Assembly: GCA_958450365.1 (NCBI GenBank)
Contig: CAUEEP010000638.1
Span: 54,696 to 118,695 of the forward strand
Reading direction: 5' to 3'
Length of the DNA stretch: 64,000 bases
Source: Mesorhabditis belari
Lineage: Eukaryota > Nematoda > Chromadorea > Rhabditida > Rhabditidae
Shown here: piece after piece, positions 46,601 to 57,784 of the stretch
How the letters are laid out: the number at the start of each line of letters is the position of its first letter
Numbering within the stretch: the first letter of the stretch is position 1
Made by a program: the position numbers and the translations under genes
The notes under the pieces: generated by a model
What the model saw: only the letters and a program-made list of their open reading frames with translations
Told to the model about the DNA's origin: nothing
The model's database searches: none

Positions 46601-48065
46601 ACTTTCCTCTCTAAAACAGTGATGATCGTGCGATAAGATTCAGCTGGAGATTTTCCTTGTTTAAAATCGTAGAACAATACAGCTCGAATACGGAATTTTT
46701 TGTCCTCCATTTTTTGCCAAAAAAGCGAATGGTGAAATTTGTAGCACTAAATGCTATTTATGCAGACATCTTTTACTTTGTATATATGCAAAAAGAGGGA
46801 AGAAACGGTGCTTGAAATTACAAAAAACATGTTAAGTAGTGACGCGTCATTATTAAGTTGCCAACCTAATAGATTCCTAAATGCTGAATCAGCATTTGGA
46901 ATCAGCCAAATCAAAATTAGAACCGCTGAATCAGCGAAATCAGGTCCATTTCTTGTAAAGAGTTCTCCTTTTCGATTCACTTGGTACCAATCGTAAGTGG
47001 TGGTCGCAAATTCAATCGCGCATTTTTGCGTATCGAATGGAAATTTTGCTACCTAAAGGGATTATTAGAATCTCTTTAGGTATTGGAATTATTGTTTTTA
47101 AAAAAAAAACTTACATTGATAGTGCATTGTATATCCGCATTATAAGATCCCTGAAATATGACGGTGCCATTTGAATAGAATTTGCATTGTTTGAAGCGAT
47201 CGGGGAGGATTTCATCAATGGCAATTCTGAAACTTTGGATCAGCTGTGACTTTAGTGAAAAACTAACGCGTTTGCTACGAAATCATTGGGTATCCAAAGA
47301 GAATCACATTGGACAGTCATTGAAGGAATCCCATCAAATTCTTCCGGGTCCCAAGCAAGACGGATATCTTGCCAGGTAAGCTCCAAATCCATATAGGCTC
47401 TGAGCATTTGTTGGGCTGCATCCTAAAAGTCAGAGTCAGCCAGAGTGACTCTTTCTCTTTGTTTTGTCTTTGAGTAACTCTAAAACAAGTCAGAGTACTC
47501 TTTGTACTTTTTGTACTCTTTGTTTCTTTGTAATCTTTGTTTTGCTGCTCATAAACTGAGGCTCAAATTCGAGAACAGCTCCGGAAAACAAAACTTCTTT
47601 GAAGCACTGAATTAGAAGCTTCAAAACTTACTCTTTTAAATTCTAAGGAGATCTGATAATGATCATTCTTTGGTCTTTGTAATGAACTTGAACCAAGACT
47701 CAGCAAAAGTAAACGTTACCAGATCGATAACATATAGTATTTGCAGAATAATCGTCATCGGAATACGTTGCTGCGCTAGAACAAAACAATTAGTAAAGCA
47801 TTACGATAAAACCTGTTGAGTTGTCGCCCAAACGTGCATCAAGCGGTACCAAATCTTTGTAATAATTCCGATTTTGAAAGAGTTCTCTATATAAACGATT
47901 GGCAGCATTCAGGCTTGTTGAGTAGCTTTCTAGAAATGTGGAAATTTATCAAAACTCCCCAGTTCAATCACCTGCAACACCAAAACGGGTATAATTAATT
48001 GAACCTTTGGCAAATTGAATTAATTGTATACATAAAATCAGAATCAATAATATATTTACGAACAT
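43650..48065 (-). CDS. Cys-loop ligand-gated ion channel subunit 1
   Basis: Pentameric channel subunit. The start ATG 48065 opens leader MFVNILLILILCIQLIQFAK. Then come DLELTWQDIRLAWDPEEFDG and MTVQCDSLWIPNDF (agonist-site loops), FKQCKFYSNGTV, the Cys-loop C-x13-C around VAKFPFDTQKC, TTTYDWYQVNRKGELFTRNG, GNGEFLIKNVTM, M1-M2 (LAIALTSMMSMTTFVDMV), M3 (TFVLICVFITSAACVVVVSM) and M4 (HFLFLALFQAANLINLIVFL), stop 43650-43652. There is no vicinal YxCC seen, so it is an orphan nematode LGC rather than a classical alpha subunit. The intron after ...GPDFADSA holds two mariners, and its donor is GTTCTA rather than GTAAAT as in the paralogue, so splicing may be impaired. Confidence 0.8.
44393..45630 (+). 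mobile_element. Mariner element, degenerate (copy 2)
   Basis: Ends TTAGGTTGTTCGGATATAA and its inverse (TTATATCCGAATAACCTAA) are near perfect. The transposase reads right from ATG 44553 (MTDFEHQVRVCLSYDLKLGK) to 45565. HDNARPHVAK and YAPDLAPSDY are present, but there is a stop after SRCRAWF and later frameshifts, so it is inactive. It ends at the same TA where the opposite-facing mariner begins. Confidence 0.85.
45633..46871 (-). mobile_element. Mariner element, degenerate (copy 3)
   Basis: Inverted ends TTAGGTTGGCAACTTAATAA at both sides, flanked by TA. The minus-strand transposase starts at ~46709 (MEDKKFRIRAVLFYDFKQGK) and ends at 45706. Blocks FFTSDETWINYENV, KPDIHGKKIMLCCWW and YSPDLAPPDYFLF are present, but the second catalytic block reads FLRENPKSHTAK, so the D of D-N-A-x-x-H is replaced by E. 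A stop or frame change between 46065 and 46330 also breaks it. Inactive. Confidence 0.85.
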
Positions 48066-48254
48066 TAACCTTATCTGAGTATTCTGAAATGGACTCACTT
48101 GAAAATTGAGCGAATAGTCAAGTGAGTGAGCAAACGAGAGGAAGGGGAATGGAAATTTGAGGTAAAAATTCGTTGAAACGGATAAAAAGAAGGTGAGTCG
48201 GGCCTTCTAGGATCCTTAATAAAGGGTAGCACAGGAAGCCCCTTGAGAGCAAAC

Positions 48255-48352
48255 GACGCGGAAAAGTAGCGGAATCAATGTGTCCTCATGGTGGATCGTC
48301 AGAGCGTCTGTCTCAATCCGAGGATGCGGGGTTCGACCTTGCCTGCAGTCAC
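48255..48352 (+). tRNA. tRNA-like relic with intact T arm
   Basis: GCGGGGTTCGACCTTGC can form a T arm (B box GGTTCGACC), preceded by GGTGGATCGTCAGAGCG, which resembles an A box. The anticodon arm and acceptor stem do not fold, so it is a relic or SINE head. It lies between the two channel genes. Confidence 0.3.
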
Positions 48353-48741
48353 TTTTTTAGATGAAGTCCTCTAGTTTCCAATTGGTGAAGAGCTTGTTAT
48401 TCTTTAATCTAGCAAACATCTTGAAAACAAACTACAAAATCTGACTGGTGAATCTAACTAGTCAGACTAGTCTAACTAGTAAAATCTCGCACACACCATA
48501 CACCGCTTATCAAAAACCCAAACTCTGAACCAGAAGTATTGTAGATTTAGTTAATTTGACAAGTTGGTTTGCATATGCTGTACTCTTCAATTAGATCTGA
48601 TTGCTCCTTTTCGTTATTACATCCGGATGTCTTGGTGATGCAAGGTTTTTTTGAATGTTACGCATTGTTTTGTTTTCAATTTATTGATTTCCATTTAATG
48701 AAACTGCATTCTTCCTCTCAAAGATCTCTTAAACAATTCAT

Positions 48742-50812
48742 TCATTTCCAAAACGATAAAAATACAATCAGATTAATTAGATTCGCTGCTTGAAACAGAG
48801 CCAAAAATAGGAAATGTTTCGACCACACAAAGCTTCGTATTTTTGTCAATCGAGACCTGAAGGATGTTGTTCAGAACTGAAAATTAAAGCTCACGATGTT
48901 TTCGTTTTCCCGAGAACCGGATATTCTTCTGTCATACTAACAACAACGACACAAGCAGCTGAAGTGATGAAAACACAGATGAGGACAAAAGTGCCTGAAA
49001 GGATTACGTTGGTGTTAGCGTAGTTTTACCATACCTAATAATGGGAAGTGGTTGGTCTTCGGCATTTGTTGAGAAACCATATCAACAAAAGTTGTCATCG
49101 ACATCATACTTGTCAGGGCAATGGCCAACTAAATCAGTTTTTTCAATCATCAATCTTAACTCACCTTTTCCAATTGCCTTTCTTCCACATTTGTTGTCCA
49201 AAAACAGCCCACAATTGATAGAAATGTTAGAAGGAAGCAAGGCATTGTTATCACATAAATGTAGAAGCTTGGTTCTCGCTTGATTGTGATAAAGTATATT
49301 ACCTGAATTAATAAGCAATGCTATCCAAAATCTGAACTCACTAATACAATGTCGTCATTGGAGACATTTCCATTGAGAGGGAACTCTTGCATTGTCACAT
49401 TTTTGACGAGGAATTCGCCGTTTCCTACCTAACATAAAAAGTTGACCAATAGCAGACCAATCAAAGTATGAAAATTTACCGCTGATGTAGGTCCAGGTCC
49501 ATATTTTGTGAAGAGTTTCCCTCTTGCATTCACTTGATACCATTCATAGGATGGAGTCGCGAATTGAATATTACATTCTTGGGTGTCAAATGGAAACTTC
49601 GCTACCTAAAATTAGCGAATCACTCTCAAAAGTAGACTCAAATGTTCAAAACTTACATTAACGCTGCATTGTATATCCGCATTATAAGATTCTTCAAATT
49701 TCACGGTGCCATTTGAATAGAATTTGCATTGTTTAAAGCGATCGGGATGAATCTCGTCAATTGCAATGCTAAGTTGAGGTTTTTATCAAATGCGACATGG
49801 TAATTTATCCTCTTAAAATGTTAAGCATTGCTTTTAGAACTTACATATTCATCATAAAATCTTCAGGGATCCAGAGTGAATCACATTGGACAGTCATTGA
49901 AGGGATTCCATCAAATTCTTCCGGATCCCAAGCAAGACGGATATCTTGCCAGGTGATATCCAATGCCATGTAAGCTCTTAAAACTTGTCGAGCTGCATCC
50001 TAAAGAGCAAATTCAATTCTTATGGCATTTTACAGATTAGCAATAAGAAAGTTTTTTGAAGAACAAGTAAATATTCCTCACCAGATCGATCACATACAAA
50101 ATTTGTAGCGTCACCGTCATCGGCAATCGTTGTTTCACTAGAAAACAAAGCAATTCGCAAACAGTATTACACATGGGCACTACAAACTACAAACGTGTCT
50201 AACTAGCTTCAAATTTGCCGGATCGAGATGATCTATAGCTCAAAAAATAGAGAATCTCAAGAGCTTTTGAATGGACCGTCCTTGTAGTCGAAGCGATGGA
50301 GTCAGAACCACAAACCACTGTAACTTTCTCTAGCATTGATACTTTTGTGTATGCTTTCATCCATTCGAAAGCTCTTGAGATTCCCTATTTTTTGAGCTAT
50401 AGATCAAATTTGCCGGATCATCTCGATCCGCCCAATTCGAAGTTAGAAATTTTGAAATTAGAAACGTTTGTAGTGTGACAGTTTGTCATTGTTGTAGTTT
50501 CTAGTGCCGATGCCTGAACAATATTCAACCAACCCGTTGAATTTTCATTTAAACGTGCATTCAATGGTACCAAATCTTTGTAATAATTGCGATTTTGAAA
50601 AAGCTCTTTGTACAATCGATTTGCAGCATTCAAAGTTGTTGAATAGTCTTCTAAAAGCTTTTTAAAAGATAAATTTCGATTGAAAGTTCAAAATAACATT
50701 CACCCTCGACACCGAATCGAGTGTAATTGGTTGAATCTCGTTGATCAGTTTGACACAATTGAATAAATAAAATCAGAATCAAAATTGAAATATTTATCTG
50801 CAAGCCAAACAT
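48742..50812 (-). CDS. Cys-loop ligand-gated ion channel subunit 2
   Basis: Complete-looking paralogue. ATG 50812 opens MFGLQINISILILILFIQLC. Then come RLYKELFQNRNYYKDLVPLN, LDITWQDIRLAWDPEEFDG, CDSLWIPEDFMM, Cys-loop C-x13-C (VAKFPFDTQEC), TPSYEWYQVNARGKLFTKYG, GNGEFLVKNVTMQEFPLNG, M1 (FYIYVITMPCFLLTFLSIVG), M2 (LAIALTSMMSMTTFVDMV), M3 (TFVLICVFITSAACVVVVSM) and M4 (HFLFLALFQAANLINLIVFL), stop 48742-48744. The M3-M4 join uses a 38-nt intron. M2 preceded by LEK suggests a cation-type pore, by inference. The last ~550 bp is almost identical to the neighbouring subunit. Confidence 0.85.
50172..50480. mobile_element. Palindromic MITE in channel gene intron
   Basis: ATCTATAGCTCAAAAAATAG at 50229 recurs inverted at ~50386-50405, with AAATTTGCCGGATC and ACAAACGT on both arms. 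It lies between the first and third coding exons of channel subunit 2. Confidence 0.7.
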
Positions 50813-51399
50813 TGACCTTTGTGGTTTTTGGTTAAACTCACGCAAGAATTTGACGAAAAGTCGAGTGTTTGAGCAAATAGGAGAAAATATTTGGTAATTT
50901 GAGATGGAACGGCACATTTTACTTGAGGCATTCAACAAAAAGATGAAGGAAACAGTTAACTTTCATTTCAAGGATTTAATTGTAGGATTTATTGGAGATT
51001 CTCCCTATTTGCTTCAAGAAGGCTAATGATCAGCGGGGTTAAGGTTTTCGATCTGATCAAATCGTGGTAATTCAAGAAAATTCAACTTTTCACCTCTCAA
51101 ATTCAACAAATTTTCATTAACAAACCAAAATTTGCTTCTATTTAGAGTTGATCGTATTACTGTAGTTTCATTGGGTTACAAAACCATTTGTAAAACATTG
51201 GATACGTTAGAGAAAAGTTAGAAATTCATCTGGGAAATTTATCATTTGATTTTGATTCTTTGTTGTTTCTATGTGTTGAAAATAAATGAAATTCAAAATC
51301 TCTGGGTTTTTATGGAACAATCTATTGGGTTGGTGAATTGAAAGATTTTCTAGACATTCAATGAGCTATTGGTTTACGGTTGTGAAATTGTGAAATTTA

Positions 51400-51919
51400 T
51401 TGGGTTGGTGCATTGAAAACTGCCGGCTATCGTCGTATGTGACAGTTTGAGCACTTTCTTCAAAAGAAACCCATTTTGGTGTCAATGGAAAAGATGTAGA
51501 GAATCAAAAATCAAGCTTATATCCAAATTTTCAGAACGATTCAAAAACTGGTTTTCAAGAAATGCCAAATTTACGAATTTTCACAAAGCTTGCATTTTAA
51601 GCGAAACTACTAAGTGTATCTTTTTGGAAATTTGGCTATAAGCCTAATTTTTGATTCTCTACAACTTTTCTATTGACACAAAAATGGGTTTCTTTCGAAG
51701 AAAGTGCTCAAACTGGGACATCTCCAGTCCTCCATTTTTGAGTCTCACACTTTTCTCTCACAGAAACTCAAATTCTACAACAAAAAAGAGATCAGTAAAT
51801 TGACTGTAAAATGGGCAGAAGTCGTCAATAATAATGGAAATTATTTGAAATGAATTTATCGTTTTATGTTGAACAAATTTTAGTTCAAAGTCCGGCAGTT
51901 TTCAATTCACCAATCCAAT
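51400..51919 (+). mobile_element. Mariner-derived MITE, copy 2
   Basis: 520 bp flanked by TA, opposite in orientation to copies 1 and 3. It keeps the transposase tail KWAEVVNNNGNYL on the plus strand (about 51805-51850). A further lone end (TTGGGTTGGTGAATTGAAAG) lies at ~51327-51346. Confidence 0.8.
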
Positions 51920-52040
51920 AATAAGATGCTCGTTATCAAGTTTTCCAAGAAAAGAATCAAAAAGTGGAGAAAAGGTGAACAGCTAGCTATTCTTTAATCT
52001 GAATGGAGCAAATTTCAATGAATAGATATTTTCAGTGACT

Positions 52041-53876
52041 TTATCCCGAAACGCTAACAACGATCGATCTTTCCTTCACTCTTTTTTCTGCAAGAAGAAC
52101 CACAAAGGTTAAACTAAACAAAAAAGATAGTCATATCAATAATTTATCTATTTACCAGGTCACTAAACTACAAATCTGCCAGAATCCGGTGAAAATAAAG
52201 AATTGAGCAAAATATGAAAGTTTATCGAGATAAATGTTGGCCAAGGTTTGTGAGACATTTATCGTCAAGCCGGTGAGAAGATTACAGATCATCTAAAGAA
52301 TATTTTGCTTTAACAGCGCCTTTAATCGTCTTGGTTTTGTGAAATTCGCTGTGTGCCAATGATGGTATTTTTTTAGCATATAGTTGATTCTAGTAGTGAA
52401 ATCCAGACCTGTGCGGCTAATCGAAATTCTCTTTTTAATTGAGCCGCCTTCTGTTGACTCTGATGATTTGATTGAGCTGCTTGGATGCTTCGCACTCTTT
52501 TCTTCATCATATAAAAGACAGCCACATCAAAGAAAGTGTTTGTTGGGATTGAGATGTGCATAGAAAGGATCTGAAATTCTCACTGATTACTCACAATTTC
52601 AACTTCTTTGTTTACCTGAGTGTACCATACAATTAAAGGTCCACATTCTCCATCTTCCACGTAAAAACAATTCGTCCCATATGGAATGAAAATCGTTCGA
52701 CATCCAGCTAAAAACAGACAGATAAGAGGAACCAAATCTGCAGAGAAAAGAGACCAAATCTTTAGAGAAAAGGAACCATATCTGTATAGAAAAGAAATCA
52801 AATCGGTAGAGAAAAGGGACCAATTATCTATTCGCTTTCTTCGAAATTTTCTATTTCTTAGTAGTGTCTTATTAGTTTTGCCAAAAACTTTTAAAATGCC
52901 AACTTATTTCCGGGTTCTGTGCTAATTGTTGGTTTTGAAGCCTCTTGAATTGTACCAAAAATATGCAAAAATCTTTGTTGAGCTGTTTAGTTTAGCTGTC
53001 GAGAAATACAGTCTCGACAGCTAAACTTTTCTGTAATTCTGTACCCAGGATCAGAATGATGATTTTTCTAGCTTTAAAACCTAGAACACGTTTAGTTTTC
53101 ACTTGTCCAATGACGTCAAAAGATTGAAAAACTTCTTTGTCAACTGAAAGATGAAAGATGCTACAAGGGAAATTGTTTGAACCCCGATAAAACACACGTA
53201 TAAAATAAAACACCGCTGTCGCAATTGGATAAGTGATCATAATGAAATATTGCAAGAAGAAAGTCTTTTCAAAGTGATAATAATAAAGGCCATCAAAGGC
53301 CAAAGCAAAAAAACGATTGATGCCAAGGAAGAGCTGAATTTAGATGAATTTAGAGATGGACTTAAAAGACGCAACCTTTGCTGGCATTTCAAGTGTTGGT
53401 GTAATAAATACCAAACAACTGATGATATTGTCAAGTAGGGGAAGGTCTTCATTCAAAGTCCTGCAAGGATCTAGTTAAAACTATTTAAGATTTAGGTAAC
53501 TGAATGAAGTATCAGTCTCAAATCACTAACCAAATCACACACGGAACTCCCCAGCAAAGATGGCCGAAGTTTACAAGAAATAAGCTGAGAATGTCGAGTT
53601 GGAGATAGACTTCAATGATTCCTGAAATGGGTAGTTTTGGAGAACATCAAGTTTGTAAATAGACCATTCAGATTTGAATTCCTCCGAATCACCCACATTG
53701 CCCAAAAGCCGACATAAGTCCCAATGGCGCCAAACTAAACATAGATTTTAGACAAACTAAAAATAGACTTATAAATGCAATCTATCCTTACAATTGCCAG
53801 TAAAGATGATTTCGATTAGATTTTCAGTGGCGGAAATCGATAAATCATCTGGAAAATCGGTTGAGTCTGAAGACAT
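52041..53876 (-). CDS. Seven-transmembrane chemoreceptor, Srx-like
   Basis: ATG 53876 (MSSDSTDFPDDLSISATENL) followed by exons with FGAIGTYVGFWAMWVIRRNS, GIIEVYLQLDILSLFLVNFG and WGVPCVIW, FLQYFIMITYPIATAVFYFI, CRTIFIPYGTNCFYVEDGEC, TNTFFDVAVFYMMKKRVRSI and KREFRLAAQ, ICNLLTGLTINVSQTLANIY and FAQFFIFTGFWQICS, and a last exon LTFVVLLAEKRVKERSIVVS ending TAA 52041-52043. The hydrophobic order fits a 7TM receptor, and KREFRLAAQ before TM6 is like nematode Srx receptors; the class is uncertain. Not all exon joins were checked for phase. Confidence 0.6.
52735..52830. repeat. Short GGAACCAAAT..GTAGAGAAAA repeat
   Basis: About five units of ~23 bp (ACCAAATCTGYAGAGAAAAG-like). Its complement resembles the larger minisatellite at 59815-60270, so they probably share origin. 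Confidence 0.6.
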
Positions 53877-53899
53877 TGCTACACGAATAAAATCTGTTT

Positions 53900-54205
53900 T
53901 CAAGCATTCAATTTTCTAAGATTTGCTTTACTTTTTTCCTTGCTTTGGGACATTTTTCGGTGGGAAATTATAGAGTGCTTAGACTGTGATTTTTGGTGAA
54001 CAAAATGGGTACTAATTTTGTTAGTTATGGATTTACTTAGTGCATTGAAAATTTCGAATGACCTTTTATTCATTCAGAATTGGGTTTCATTGAATGATTT
54101 AACCTCAAGTGGGCGTTTTATTCATTCAGCTTGACAGTCTTGCGGTATGCTAACTAGTTCAGTTTGTAAGCTTTTGAATTTGTGATTGCTTTAAGGTTAA
54201 GCTTG
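53900..54205. other. Spacer
   Basis: Nothing recognised apart from short local repeats of TTTATTCATTCAG (54063 and 54117). Presumably the upstream region of the 7TM gene. Confidence 0.4.
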
Positions 54206-54211
54206 TTCATA

Positions 54212-54750
54212 CAGGGTTTGTCATAATTGTCGCAACAAGATAAAGTTCTGGTTTTAAGGTAGATAAGACAAATTTTTGGCTGAATAACATTTATTGTACA
54301 TTAATAATTATAAATGAATTATCAATTTAGAATCGGCCACCATTAGGATTTGAGCAGGCTCGCAGGCGTTTCGGGAAGGGTAGCGATCAAATAGGCTGCA
54401 TCGAGCTCTTCCCACGCTTTCAACAGTGATTTCTTCAAGCTTTCAATGTTTTTGTGGGGGCTTTGGACAAGCCTCTAGAACCGACCACACTGAAAAATCC
54501 ATTGGGTTGAGGTCTGGAGAGCTAGGTGCATCCGGAAATGAAATCCCGGGTGTTGTTTTGGCAGAACGCTTGAACTTGCTTGGATTTGTGGGCCGGTGCG
54601 CCATCTTGCTGATAAGTCCAAATGCGATTTTCAAAATATTTACGAGCCCAGGGCAAGAGTTCATCCTTGAGAAGAGTCAGGTAGTTGTCGGGTAGTTACC
54701 TTGTTTCCGAGGTTGATACCTTGTTGCGACAATTACGGCGAACCCTGTAC
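54212..54750 (-). mobile_element. Internally deleted DDxD Tc1/mariner element
   Basis: The inverted ends CAGGGTTTGTCATAATTGTC and GACAATTACGGCGAACCCTG are flanked by TA. The minus strand keeps the C-terminal half of a transposase: QQDGAPAH-like, then PSSPDLNPMDFSVWSVLE and PPQKHIESLKKSLLKAWEEL, with frameshifts. NPMDFSVWS matches the type of the element at 24793, but the ends differ, so it is a second related family. Confidence 0.75.
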
Positions 54751-54759
54751 ACTCCACAA

Positions 54760-56020
54760 TAGGTTAGTATGACTTCTTTTGTATGTTGGTTCAGCCACCT
54801 TTGCAAGGATTTCATTTAACCCTTCAATCTCAATCGGAATTCCCTTTTTACAATCGTGGAACTCGATGAATACAAGCCAACCCTGACCGACTCAATCGAA
54901 ATTCGTTTATCAATCTGGAATCTCCGTTCTTAACTATCTTTGGCAATTGCTGAAATAACGAAAGTTACGATAAGCGATTTCAATTCTGAAACTTGAACTC
55001 GTTTCTTTGAACTTGAATTTCTTTTTCATGGAAGACAAGATGCCCATCATTCTTGTCAGCTGTGCTTTTTTGATCTAATTTCAAAAAACTTATAGTTAGA
55101 TCCTCTAAAATTGTAGGTTTGTAAGTTTGTAGTCTGAAATTTGTAGGTTTTAAAGGTTCAATTTGGTAAAAGGACTTTATTTTAGTCAAATCTCAAAAGT
55201 TTCCTGATTTTGAACAAGCAGGAACACAGAAAATGCGGCTAACAAGCGAAGAAAGCGCATTTTGGTCAAGAATCGTTGATCTTTTAGGGTCAATTCCATT
55301 CGTGAATGGTTTTATAGCTGAATGCCAGACAATATAATAGACTATTTTTTAAAATTTATGTTATAACCATAGAGAATTTTGATTTTTGAATTTTTTAACT
55401 CGGTAAAAAGTTGTCGATACTGTTTTGGTTTTGTAACTTTAAGTGCACTGTGCCCTTTTTCATTGCAAGTTCATTGTTAATCTTTCTAGTAATTTTTGTA
55501 CATCACATTCACATTACCAAAGGCCATTGGTATCTAATTTTCTAATTTTCATCTAATTTTCTTCATATCCCAGACGATCTAATTTTTACAGCATTACTCG
55601 ATTAAACCAGAGCTTCAAGATGGGAATCATCCTTGCTAAAAAGCCAATAAAAAGCACTGTTATGACGATCGGGGTCTTCTCGGATCATAAAATGGTTGCA
55701 ATTGTCGGGTGCATGAATATGAATACCTATTCCATTGTAGAGCATTGCCACTTCCCGCAAAATGCATTCCACTCCAATTCTTATCGATTCGATCAAAAAT
55801 GCTTTGTACATTTAGCAAGAACAACGAGAACGAATATAGAAAAATAAAGGGCCGCATTTTGGACTCAAAAACTGAGTCCGACTTGGAAGAAGTCTTTATT
55901 TGAAATACTTGCAAACAAAAGTCGCAAAGATTTGAAAAAAATTTAACAACTTTTTTCATATGATGATTTGTTTTTGGCATATTCCATTCATTTTGCAATG
56001 ACAACTCCATGATACAATTT
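54760..56020 (-). CDS. Unassigned minus-strand exons
   Basis: Two small pieces look coding: a leader-like MRFLRLLAAFSVFLLVQNQE at about 55210-55252, and a 69-codon ATG frame at 55602-55811 (GVECILREVAMLYNGIGIHI, SAFYWLFSKDDSHLEALV). In the overlapping frame a leader MRPFIFLYSFSLFLLNVQ occurs at ~55855, so only one of the two can be right. No family recognised, and a single gene across the region is not established. Confidence 0.2.
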
Positions 56021-56417
56021 GATGAGAAAAATCAACAGTTAAAGTAACAGTTCAAGTCCTCAGCACAATTTTAAAAACTTCAACCAAACCGCTTAAAAAC
56101 TCAAGGCTTCAATGGAAATTTCATGATTTCACAATGCCAAAATCTCGACCGAAATAGCTCGTTCCAAATCGGAGCTGACCAAATAGTGTGTGCAGTTTCA
56201 ATGAAATAACCCTAATCACAAAAAGTGCAAGCAAGTTGTGCTGGAGGATTGATTATAAATATTAGATTAAGTACTGTTGGTATGTTATTATCCTTGACTG
56301 TTTAAGAAACGGTAAATCAACCAAAACACAAATGGTTTGTTTTATTGAAAAGCCCTATCTTTTGTCTAGAAAATGTTCACAAGTTTTTTAAAAAAAGTGG
56401 TTTTTTTGCAGGATTTC

Positions 56418-56460
56418 AGGCTTAGGCTCAGGCTTGAGCTTGGGCTTAGGCTTAGAAGGC
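56418..56460 (+). repeat. Degenerate interstitial telomere repeat (TTAGGC)
   Basis: Reads as consecutive hexamer-like units TTCAGGC TTAGGC TCAGGC TTGAGC TTGGGC TTAGGC TTAGAAGGC. TTAGGC is the nematode telomere unit, so this is an old internal telomeric tract. Confidence 0.65.
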
Positions 56461-56682
56461 GAGTTGTCAAAATTAGCAGAGATTTGACCCTTTTCTTCTA
56501 CAGAAACCTATTTTGATGTAAATACAAGAAAAGATAAAGCATAAAAAGTTTGGAGTATAGCCAAATTTTCAGAAAGACTTTTCTCTACCGTTTTCTAAGA
56601 ATTGATAAATGAGAATAGATGAGAATGAGAGCGATAAATGAGAGAGTTTACTTGCGAATTTGCATCTTATCAGCCCAAAATT

Positions 56683-57400
56683 TCAATTTAAAATACCTAA
56701 AATTAAACACTTAACACTTTTTATTTTTAGCGATGAAACCATTGTTTGGAGGAAACTCACTAAACGAAAAAATAATAAGTGAGGGATATCAACACATACA
56801 AGTAGTAGTACTAATATAAGCCTAATATCTGCTGTACTCAAACTAATAACTACTGTTATTTTCATAAACATTTTCATCAAGTTGACTAGTGCTACATAGG
56901 TGGTTGCTACAGAACTAGATTTGCAATCGAAGCTACCAAATCTTTGAAAGTCTCGATTCGCCTTATCCAAACTTATCCAAACCAAGTGACTAACAAGAGA
57001 ATGAGATCATTCCCTTGTTAATGTTAAGCTAATTTACAAGTACAACGACAAATTTAACGATTCCTTACGCATTCAGCTTTCTCCTTTTAAAATCCATCTG
57101 ATATTCGTACTTTCTAGCTTTTCCCAAAACTTGCTGAACGTGTAAATGTCTCGGTTGAGAGAAAATGGGACGGCTGGATCAACAACGACAAAAAAGAACA
57201 CCTGGAATTCATTATTTTAGACTAGAATCTGATCAATTAAGGAGAATTGAGGAGTAAGATCCGGCGTAAGATGATGTTTACCTAGATGAGAAGTTTGTTG
57301 TCAGCTTTGAATCAGCAAACTGATATTTTGAATTGAGTTCTGGATAGCAAAGTGCTAAAAGTGAAGACTGAGATCTTTGAAATCCTTCAAGATTTCGAAT
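56683..57400 (-). CDS. Unassigned membrane-like exons
   Basis: The minus strand has a hydrophobic frame at 56683-56985 (LILVLLLVCVDIPHLLFFRL) and, upstream, an exon after a TTCCAG acceptor at about 57060-57205 (FFVVVDPAVPFSLNRDIYTF). They could be parts of one membrane or secreted protein, but joins and start are not established. Family unknown. Confidence 0.2.
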
Positions 57401-57784
57401 CTTGTTGCTTGGAAGCTGAAAGCTTGAAGCTTGTAATAAAGCTTGAAAGCTTTATTCAGCCATAATGATGCAACAGTAAACTAGCCAGGTTTCATAATTA
57501 ATGAAAGGGTTTTAATGAGCTGTGATTTCAAATTGATCGAACGATTTTCAGAATTCAAAAACCCGAAACACCAGTGTGGAAGGGGGGAGGGTTGAAGTTA
57601 AATTCCCCCGTTCCCACACAATTCCAATGAATGTCCATTCACAAATAAAAGCGACCCCCACTCATTCCACACAAAAAGAGAAAAGAGAAGTAAAAGAAAA
57701 TCAAATATAAATGAAAATATAAAGCATTTCCCCATTCAGAAGTGAGCGTTCAACTTGAAATTTGCTCAAGAATTGTATTGTGAC

